Part shown: piece after piece, positions 58,522-64,000 of the stretch
How the letters are laid out: each line of letters opens with the position of its first letter
How positions within the stretch are numbered: the stretch's first letter is position 1
Source of the DNA: Modestobacter sp. Leaf380
GTDB lineage: Bacteria; Actinomycetota; Actinomycetes; Mycobacteriales; Geodermatophilaceae
Reading direction: 5' to 3'
Assembly: GCF_001424485.1 (NCBI RefSeq)
Contig: NZ_LMQC01000020.1
Location: 372,001-436,000, forward strand
DNA: 64,000 nt
Translations under genes and position numbers: made by a program
Notes under the pieces: generated by a model
Told to the model about the DNA's origin: nothing
Databases searched by the model: none
Seen by the model: only the letters and a program-made list of their open reading frames with translations

Positions 58522-59130
58522 TCAGACGCAGACCTCGATGCCGAGCAGGCCCACACCCAGCGTGGTCCCGGGAGGGCACCCCCCGTTGGCGTCCGGCGCC
58601 GTCGGCGCGGTCGTCGCGGTCGGCGCCGCGGTCCCGACGGGCGCGGTGGTGGCGACGTCGGCCGTGGTCGCGGTCGTGCCGGCGACACCGGGGGTGCCGG
58701 CGGTCCCGACGGCGGCCGTCCCGGCGACCGGAGCGGTGCCCGCGGTGCCCGCGACCGGGGCCGGGGTGCCGGCGGTGCCGACCGGTGCCGTCTCCGCCGT
58801 CGTCCCCGGGGTGCCTGCGACACCGGGGGTGCCCACCGGCGCGGTGCCCGCCACGGTGTCGGCGCTGGCGACCGGGGCCGTCCCGGCCACCGCCGCGGTG
58901 GCCGCGGTGTCGGCCGGGTCGGCGGCCTGGGCCACGGCAGCGGTCTCCGCGGTGGGGGCGGCCTCGGCCACGGGGGCCGTCGGTGCGGTCACCGCCGCCC
59001 CGTCGGCCTCGGTGCTCAGGGACGGGACCGGGTCGCCGGGGGCGGCGTTGGCCGCCACGCCGCCGACGACGGCGGCGAGGAAGGCGATCCCGGACGCGAC
59101 GCCGATGACGCTGCTGCGGGTGATGGGCAC
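58522..59130 (-). CDS. secreted Ala/Thr/Pro/Gly-rich repeat protein with C-terminal cysteine pair
   Basis: A 202-residue exported protein of low complexity. Residues 1-30 are a signal peptide (SSVIGVASGIAFLAAVVGG, cleavage near ANAAPG). Residues about 45-180 are irregular repeats of units such as GTAPVAGTAAVGTAGTPGVAG built almost only from Ala, Thr, Gly, Val and Pro, probably extended and possibly glycosylated. The last 20 residues form a compact tail with two cysteines (GGCPPGTT and IEVCV), a likely disulfide or interaction module. I do not recognise the family. GTG start with GAGAGGA site. Both strands show open frames here, but the signal peptide and start signal favour this one. Confidence 0.65.
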   Translation of the reverse strand: MPITRSSVIGVASGIAFLAAVVGGVAANAAPGDPVPSLSTEADGAAVTAPTAPVAEAAPTAETAAVAQAADPADTAATAAVAGTAPVASADTVAGTAPVGTPGVAGTPGTTAETAPVGTAGTPAPVAGTAGTAPVAGTAAVGTAGTPGVAGTTATTADVATTAPVGTAAPTATTAPTAPDANGGCPPGTTLGVGLLGIEVCV

Positions 59131-59188
59131 GGAGGGTCCTCTCGAACGGGGGTGGTCCTCCGGGTCTTCGGCATTACGGACGTTCTGG

Positions 59189-59198
59189 TTCAGCTGAA
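59189..59198. promoter_or_regulatory. palindrome TTCAGCTGAA upstream of the repeat-protein gene
   Basis: A 10-bp perfect palindrome about 60 bp upstream of the GTG, next to a minus-strand TAATGC that could serve as -10. A regulator site is possible. Confidence 0.3.
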
Positions 59199-59251
59199 TG
59201 GCCGGGTACCGCCCGCACGGGTGAGCCCGGCGGGCCGGTTCCCCGGCGTCC

Positions 59252-60106
59252 TCACTCGAAGCTGTGCTCGGCGGCCGGGAACTCGCCGCTGCGCACCTCG
59301 GCGGCGTACTCCTGGGCCGCGCGCAGCAGCTCCCCGCGCAGGTCGGCGTACTTCTTCACGAACCGGGGGACCCGGCCCCCGTTGAGCCCGGCCATGTCCG
59401 GCCAGACCAGCACCTGGGCGTCGCAGTCCGGTCCGGCGCCGATCCCGATCGTGGGGACGGCGAGCTCGGCGGTCACCCGGGCGGCCACCGGTGCCGGCAC
59501 CATCTCCAGCACGACCGCGAAGGCACCGGCGTCGGCCACCGCGCGCGCGTCGGCGAGGACCTGGTCGGCGCCGTCGCCGCGGCCCTGCACCCGGAACCCG
59601 CCCAGGGAGTGCTCGGACTGCGGGGTGAACCCGACGTGGCCCATCACCGGGATGCCGTTCTCGCTGAGCAGCCGCACCTGCGGGGCCACCCGGGCGCCGC
59701 CCTCGAGCTTCACCGCCTGCGCGCCGCCCTCCTTCATCATCCGGACGGCGGTCTCGAACGCCTGGCGCGGGGACTCCTCGTAGCTGCCGAAGGGCAGGTC
59801 GGCCACGATCAGCGCCCGCGACGTGGACCGGGTGACGGCCTTGGTGAACACCAGCAGGTCCTCCACGGTCACCGGGACCGTCGAGGTGTGTCCGAGCACC
59901 ACGTTGCCGGCGGAGTCACCGACCAGCAGCACCGGGATGCCGGCCTCCTCGAAGACCCGCGCCGCGTAGGTGTCGTAGGCGGTGAGCATCGCCCACCGCT
60001 CGCCCGCGGCCTTGGCCTGCTGGAGGTGGTGGATGCGCACCCGGGCGGTGGACGTGCCGCCGTAGAGGACGGACTCGGTGTGGTCGGACGACGACGGTGT
60101 GGTCAC
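59252..60106 (-). CDS. panB: 3-methyl-2-oxobutanoate hydroxymethyltransferase PanB
   Basis: PanB forms ketopantoate from 2-oxoisovalerate and methylene-tetrahydrofolate, the first committed step of pantothenate and thus coenzyme A synthesis. The 284-residue protein has [30 protein letters not shown] (metal Asp), [25 protein letters not shown] and [12 protein letters not shown] start at 60104-60106 preferred over a slightly longer frame. The synteny with glnA2 and glnE nearby matches M. tuberculosis. Divergent from the L,D-transpeptidase gene. Confidence 0.95.
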   Translation of the reverse strand: MTTPSSSDHTESVLYGGTSTARVRIHHLQQAKAAGERWAMLTAYDTYAARVFEEAGIPVLLVGDSAGNVVLGHTSTVPVTVEDLLVFTKAVTRSTSRALIVADLPFGSYEESPRQAFETAVRMMKEGGAQAVKLEGGARVAPQVRLLSENGIPVMGHVGFTPQSEHSLGGFRVQGRGDGADQVLADARAVADAGAFAVVLEMVPAPVAARVTAELAVPTIGIGAGPDCDAQVLVWPDMAGLNGGRVPRFVKKYADLRGELLRAAQEYAAEVRSGEFPAAEHSFE

Positions 60107-60270
60107 CCGGCCATCCTGCACCCGCACGTCCCGGGAGACACCTGCCAGTGTCCGCCCGGGAAGTCCGTCGATCCTCCACTCCGGTCGACCGGGACGGGGC
60201 GTTCCCGCATGTCAGACTCTGCGTCGACCGGCTCGTCCCGGCGCCCGACCAGAGGCAGAGGTCCACGAAC

Positions 60271-61488
60271 ATGCTCGGTGCCCGCACCCTCCGCACCCCC
60301 CTCGTCGCGCTCACCGCGGTGGCCGCGGTGCTGCTCGCCGGCTGCTCCGCCGGCGCTCCCGAGGAGGCGACGTCGGCCCCGACCGCCACGTCCGCCGCGC
60401 CGAGCACGCAGCCCGTCCCGGCGGCCGTGGTGAGCGTCGACCCGCCGCTGGGTGCCACCGACGTCGACCCGGTCACCCCGCTGTCGGTGCGGGCCGGCCA
60501 CGGCAAGCTCACCGCGGTGACCGTCACCGCCGCGGACGGCACGCCGCTGGACGGCGCCCTGGACCCGGCCGGGTCCACCTGGACCGCCGCCACCGACCTC
60601 GCCTACGGCACCACCTACTCGGTGTCGGTGACCGCAGCGGACGCCGCCGGCACCACCAGCACCACCTCCGGCACCGTCGGCACGGTCACCCCCCGCACGC
60701 TGACCATGCCCACCGTCTTCCCCAACGCCGACACCCCGGTCGTCGGCGTGGGCCAGCCCATCTCGATCACCTTCGACGAGGACGTCACCGACCGGGCCGC
60801 CGTCGAACGCCGGCTGTCGGTCGTGACCACCCCCGCCGTCGCCGGGTCCTGGTCGTGGCTGTCCGACCGCACCGTGCACTACCGGCCGGCCGACTTCTGG
60901 CCCGCGTACACGCACGTCGCCGTGGACGTGGACACCTACGGCGTCGACGTGGGCGAGGGCATCCACGGCCAGGCCAGCAAGCACGTCGAGTTCGACATCG
61001 GGCCCAAGAAGGTCGCCGTCGTCGACGCCGAGGAGCTGCAGCTGCGGCTCTACGTCGACGACGCGCTGGTCCGCACCATGCCGACCTCGCTGGGCAAGGA
61101 CTCCAGCCCCACCCCGTCGGGCACCTACGTGGTCATGCAGCAGTCCCGGCAGTACACGATGGACAGCTCCACCTACGGCGTGCCGACCGACGCCCCCGGC
61201 GGCTACCGGACGCCGGTAGACTACGCCTCCCGGCTGTCGAACTCCGGGATCTTCGTGCACGCCGCCCCGTGGTCGGTCGGCGACCAGGGCTCCCGCAACG
61301 TGTCCCACGGCTGCCTGAACGTGTCCACGGCGAACGCCGGCTGGTTCTACGACAACTTCGGCCGCGGCGACGTCGTCCAGGTCGCCGGCGCCGGCGGCAC
61401 GCTGGAGGAGACCGACGGCTTCGGTGACTGGAACGTCGGCTGGGAGGAGTGGGTGGCCGGCTCCGCGCTGGCGCCCACCGTCACCTGA
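60271..61488 (+). CDS. L,D-transpeptidase lipoprotein (YkuD, Ig-like domains)
   Basis: A 405-residue cell-wall enzyme that forms 3-3 crosslinks in peptidoglycan and resists most penicillins. Signal peptide with lipobox LLAGC (Cys about 25), a Thr/Ser/Ala-rich tether, two Ig-like domains (about 50-150 and 150-245) and the YkuD catalytic domain. The active-site motif shows HAAPW followed by SHGCLN, with nucleophile Cys348 and His346. Architecture matches mycobacterial LdtMt2. Upstream, TCAGACT at about 60207 is a weak -10 candidate. Regulation not apparent. Confidence 0.92.
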   Translation: MLGARTLRTPLVALTAVAAVLLAGCSAGAPEEATSAPTATSAAPSTQPVPAAVVSVDPPLGATDVDPVTPLSVRAGHGKLTAVTVTAADGTPLDGALDPAGSTWTAATDLAYGTTYSVSVTAADAAGTTSTTSGTVGTVTPRTLTMPTVFPNADTPVVGVGQPISITFDEDVTDRAAVERRLSVVTTPAVAGSWSWLSDRTVHYRPADFWPAYTHVAVDVDTYGVDVGEGIHGQASKHVEFDIGPKKVAVVDAEELQLRLYVDDALVRTMPTSLGKDSSPTPSGTYVVMQQSRQYTMDSSTYGVPTDAPGGYRTPVDYASRLSNSGIFVHAAPWSVGDQGSRNVSHGCLNVSTANAGWFYDNFGRGDVVQVAGAGGTLEETDGFGDWNVGWEEWVAGSALAPTVT

Positions 61489-61537
61489 GACCCCGCCGTG
61501 TGAGCCGGCACCCGGACGGGGCAGGCTCCCGGGTGTC

Positions 61538-61553
61538 GTAACGAACCGGACAC
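61538..61553. promoter_or_regulatory. GlnR-like site upstream of glnA
   Basis: GTAAC-N6-GACAC resembles the actinobacterial GlnR box (GTnAC-n6-GnAAC). It ends 14 bp before the glnA ATG, unusually close, so GlnR control is only a suggestion. Confidence 0.35.
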
Positions 61554-61567
61554 GCTCGGAGGCGAGG

Positions 61568-62917
61568 ATGGCCGCCATGGACCGTCAGCAGGAGTTCGTC
61601 CTGCGCACCCTGGAGGAACGCGACATCCGCTTCGTGCGGTTGTGGTTCACCGACGTCTCGGGCTACCTCAAGGCCGTGGCCGTCGCGCCCGCCGAGATCG
61701 AGGCCGCGTTCGCCGAGGGCATCGGCTTCGACGGCTCGGCCATCGAGGGCTTCGCCCGGGTCTACGAGTCCGACATGCTCGCCAAGCCCGACCCCGGCAC
61801 CTTCCAGGTGATGCCCGGGGTCAAGGGCCAGGCCAGCGAGACCGCGCGGATGTTCTGCGACATCTCGCTGCCCGACGGGTCGCCGTCCTGGGCCGACCCC
61901 CGGCACGTGCTGCGCCGCACGCTGGGCAAGGCCGCCGACATGGGGTTCACCTTCTACACCCACCCCGAGATCGAGTTCTTCCTGCTCAAGGACCTCCCCG
62001 ACGACGGGACGCCGCCGACCCCGGCCGACACCGGCGGGTACTTCGACCTGTCGACGCACAACGTGGCGCACGACTTCCGCCGCGAGGCGGTCTTCGCGCT
62101 GGAGGCGATGGGCATCTCGGTGGAGTTCAGCCACCACGAGGTCGCCCCCGGCCAGCAGGAGATCGACCTGCGCTACGCCGACGCCCTGTCGATGGCCGAC
62201 AACATCATGACGTTGCGGCACGTCGTCCGGGAGGTGGCGCTGGCCCAGGGCGTGCACGCCACCTTCATGCCCAAGCCGTTCACCGACCTGGCCGGCTCGG
62301 CCATGCACACGCACCTGTCGCTGTTCGAGGGCGACCGCAACGCCTTCCACGACGCCAACGACCCGATGCGGCTGTCGACCACGGGCAAGCAGTTCATCGC
62401 CGGGCTGCTGCGGCACGCCCGCGAGGTCACCGCCGTCACCAACCAGACGGTGAACTCCTACCGGCGGCTGCTGGCCGGCACCGAGGCCCCGACCGCGGCG
62501 ACCTGGGGCAAGGCCAACCGCTCCGCGCTGGTGCGGCTGCCCTCCTACAAGCCCTCCAAGGCCAACTCGGCCCGGGTCGAGGTCCGCTCCCCGGACAGCG
62601 CCTGCAACCCCTACCTGACCTTCGCGGTGCTGCTGGCCGCCGGGCTCAAGGGGATCGAGGAGGGCTACGAGCTCCCGCCCGAGGCCGAGGACGACGTCTG
62701 GTCGCTCACCGACACCGAGCGCCGGGCCGCCGGCTACGAGGACCTGCCGGTCAGCCTGGGCGAGGCGCTGACCGCGATGCAGGACAGCGAGCTGGTCGCC
62801 GAGACCCTCGGGGAGCACGTGTTCGAGTTCTTCCTGCGCAACAAGTGGGAGGAGTTCAACTCCTACCGGCGCAACGTGACGCCCTTCGAGCTGCGGCGGT
62901 ACCTGCCGGGCCTGTGA
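61568..62917 (+). CDS. glnA: glutamine synthetase, GlnA2 type
   Basis: Glutamine synthetase joins ammonium and glutamate with ATP. The 449-residue protein is close in length and sequence style to M. tuberculosis GlnA2 (446 residues, MDRQ...FVLRTLEERDIRFVRLWFTD). Metal and substrate motifs: DGSAIEGFA, HPEIEFFL, EFSHHEVAPGQQEIDL, MPKPFTDLAGSAMHTHLSLF, and RVEVRSPDSACNPYL. The usual C-terminal adenylylation Tyr region of GlnA1 is not obviously conserved. ATG 61568 follows GGAGG; ATG 61577 matches the mycobacterial start. glnE lies downstream. Confidence 0.95.
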   Translation: MAAMDRQQEFVLRTLEERDIRFVRLWFTDVSGYLKAVAVAPAEIEAAFAEGIGFDGSAIEGFARVYESDMLAKPDPGTFQVMPGVKGQASETARMFCDISLPDGSPSWADPRHVLRRTLGKAADMGFTFYTHPEIEFFLLKDLPDDGTPPTPADTGGYFDLSTHNVAHDFRREAVFALEAMGISVEFSHHEVAPGQQEIDLRYADALSMADNIMTLRHVVREVALAQGVHATFMPKPFTDLAGSAMHTHLSLFEGDRNAFHDANDPMRLSTTGKQFIAGLLRHAREVTAVTNQTVNSYRRLLAGTEAPTAATWGKANRSALVRLPSYKPSKANSARVEVRSPDSACNPYLTFAVLLAAGLKGIEEGYELPPEAEDDVWSLTDTERRAAGYEDLPVSLGEALTAMQDSELVAETLGEHVFEFFLRNKWEEFNSYRRNVTPFELRRYLPGL

Positions 62918-62922
62918 CGAAG

Positions 62923-62981
62923 GGCCCCGGTGCAGGGTCCCGGCCCACGCTCCGCGCGGGCCGGGACCCTGCACCGGGGCC
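62923..62981 (+). terminator. 24-bp hairpin after glnA
   Basis: The left arm (62923-62946) and right arm (62958-62981) are perfectly complementary over 24 bp around an 11-base loop, starting six bases after the stop. The stem contains CCCCGGTGCAGGGT, also present at 6726-6739 near aceE. Confidence 0.8.
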
Positions 62982-62987
62982 GTTCCA

Positions 62988-62993
62988 TATGCT
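62988..62993 (+). promoter_or_regulatory. candidate -10 box (TATGCT) for a leaderless start
   Basis: TATGCT is followed by seven bases and the GTG at 63001. This argues for GTG 63001 over the in-frame ATG 62989, which would lie inside the promoter. Confidence 0.5.
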
Positions 62994-63000
62994 CACCCCC

Positions 63001-63753
63001 GTGACCCGTCTGCTCGTCGTCGTGCCCTCCGACACCGACCCGCCGGCCCGGCTGGGGCAGTGGCTGGCCGACGCCGGGCTCGAGCTCGACGCCCGGCACT
63101 GCGACCGGGGTGACGAGCTGCCCGCCGACCTGACCGGGCACGACGGGCTGCTCGTGCTGGGCGGCCCGCAGTCCTCCCTGGACGACGCCGAGACCAGCCC
63201 CGAGCTGGTCGGTGTGCGGCACCTGCTGGCCCAGGCGCTGGCCGCCGACGTGCCGACGCTGGCGGTCTGCCTGGGCGCCCAGCTGCTGGCGCAGGTCGGC
63301 GGCGGCAGCACCCGGGTGGGGGCGGACGGGCCCGAGGTGGGCGCCACGCTGGTCGCCAAGCGGGACGCCGCCGACGTCGACCCGGTCTTCACCGGCCTGC
63401 CGCTGAGCCCCGACGTGCTCGAGTGGCACCACGACGAGATCGACCGGCTGCCCGAGGGCGCCACCCTGCTGGCCAGCAACCCGGCGTACCCGAACCAGGC
63501 CTACCGGGTCGGCCGGAACGTCTACGGCCTGCAGTTCCACATCGAGACGACCCCCGAGATCGTCCGCCAGTGGGCCGAGGGCGACCCCACCGGCGTCGCC
63601 GCCAGCGGGCGGGACCTGGAGACGGTCTGCCTGGCCGCGGCCGACGTGCACCCCGACCTCGAGGCGGTGTGGGCACCGTTCGCCGGCCGGTTCGCCGCCG
63701 TCGTGCACGCCCACGCGCAGGCCCGGGCCGCGCACCACCCCGCGACGGACTGA
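63001..63753 (+). CDS. class I glutamine amidotransferase (GMP synthase-like)
   Basis: A 250-residue stand-alone glutaminase-type protein. Catalytic Cys lies in LAVCLGAQLLAQ (near 94), and the His-Glu pair in LQFHIETTPEIV (near 180). GLLVLGGPQSSL and VLEWHHDEIDRLP are typical of the GuaA-like amidotransferase branch. Usually such proteins transfer ammonia or hydrolyse gamma-glutamyl compounds; no partner synthase is visible here. Located between glnA2 and glnE, so a nitrogen-metabolism link is likely. Confidence 0.87.
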   Translation: MTRLLVVVPSDTDPPARLGQWLADAGLELDARHCDRGDELPADLTGHDGLLVLGGPQSSLDDAETSPELVGVRHLLAQALAADVPTLAVCLGAQLLAQVGGGSTRVGADGPEVGATLVAKRDAADVDPVFTGLPLSPDVLEWHHDEIDRLPEGATLLASNPAYPNQAYRVGRNVYGLQFHIETTPEIVRQWAEGDPTGVAASGRDLETVCLAAADVHPDLEAVWAPFAGRFAAVVHAHAQARAAHHPATD

Positions 63754-63757
63754 CCCG

Positions 63758-64000
63758 GTGGCGATGGTCGACCTGGCCGACGTCCCCCGCCGGGCCGTCG
63801 TCCGGCTGGTCCGGTTCGGCTTCGACGACGGCGCCCGCGCCGCCCGTCTGCTCAGCGACCCCGCGCTGGGCCTGTGGGACCTGGACAGCAACGAGCCCGC
63901 CGACCCCGAGGCCGCTCCCGTGGTGGCCGCGCTCGCCCGCGCCGGGGACCCCGACCTGGCGGCCCTGTCGCTGTGGCGCCTGGTCGAGGCCCTGGACGGC
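63758..64000 (+). CDS. glnE: glutamine synthetase adenylyltransferase/deadenylase GlnE, N-terminal part, runs off the window
   Basis: GlnE adds or removes AMP on glutamine synthetase to tune its activity. Only 81 residues are seen: RRAVVRLVRFGFDDGARAARLLSD, then SLWRLVEALDG, consistent with the start of actinobacterial GlnE (a roughly 1000-residue protein). The nucleotidyltransferase motifs lie beyond the window. Start GTG 63758 or ATG 63764. The position four bases after the amidotransferase stop and downstream of glnA2 matches the M. tuberculosis order. Confidence 0.85.
   Translation, partial: MAMVDLADVPRRAVVRLVRFGFDDGARAARLLSDPALGLWDLDSNEPADPEAAPVVAALARAGDPDLAALSLWRLVEALDG

Overview
This is a very GC-rich stretch of an actinobacterial chromosome. 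Gene content and order point to the Actinomycetota. The probable family is Geodermatophilaceae (Blastococcus, Modestobacter or Geodermatophilus type), but that placement is inference from gene style, not a search. GTG starts, 4-bp GTGA stop/start overlaps and starts lying 6-8 nt behind a TANNNT hexamer (leaderless transcripts) are frequent. Both ends and several interior blocks follow the order known around Rv2221c-Rv2244 of Mycobacterium tuberculosis: fabD, PucR-type regulator, aceE, DUF3052 protein, ahpE, then Nif3-like / zinc-ribbon / RNase H-phosphatase, then panB, glnA2 and glnE. Lineage-specific blocks are inserted between these landmarks.

Layout. 1-2.9 kb: start of the type II fatty acid synthase operon (fabH partial, fabD) behind a FasR-like regulator. 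2.9-5.4 kb: PAP2 phosphatase, pirin-like protein, M20 amidohydrolase. 5.4-6.7 kb: an AbiEi/DUF559-type gene bracketed by two inverted copies of a 67-nt hairpin repeat. 6.8-10.9 kb: aceE with a one-base frameshift, then a DUF3052 protein and an AhpE peroxiredoxin, divergently transcribed. 10.9-22.6 kb: tRNA-Val, FUSC membrane protein, a fused ABC exporter, a UvrA-like ATPase, and the Nif3/zinc-ribbon/RNase H trio. 22.6-28.8 kb: amino-acid ABC transporter, nadA, two membrane transporters. 28.8-33.5 kb: an iron-box controlled siderophore-binding lipoprotein, an MFS exporter, an alpha/beta hydrolase, a PIG-L deacetylase, and RNase P RNA.

33.6-43.6 kb is a coherent amino-sugar and amino-acid region. 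nagA-nagB and a GntR/UTRA regulator, with a DasR-like site in front, face a seven-gene opposite-strand operon. That operon encodes a glutamate-type ABC importer (ATPase, binding protein, two permeases), a zinc-type asparaginase, a CutC-family protein and a ROK sugar kinase. A divergent ROK repressor sits at its head. 44.3-51.9 kb is a complete Gram-positive Tad/Flp pilus locus: prepilin peptidase, pilin, two TadE/TadG-like pseudopilins, CpaB, TadZ, TadA, TadB, TadC. 52-59.1 kb holds small actinobacterial proteins of unclear role, a baeRF2 protein, a thioesterase, an M24 peptidase, a diguanylate cyclase, an F420-NADP reductase and a secreted Ala/Thr-rich repeat protein. 59.2-64 kb: panB, an L,D-transpeptidase lipoprotein, glnA2, a class I amidotransferase and the start of glnE.

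Most of the window is ordinary core genome. The parts most worth a second look are the repeat-bracketed DUF559 gene, the aceE frameshift, the amino-sugar/asparaginase neighbourhood, the repeat-rich 26.3-kb intergenic hairpin, and an alpha/beta hydrolase whose expected catalytic histidine reads as arginine.
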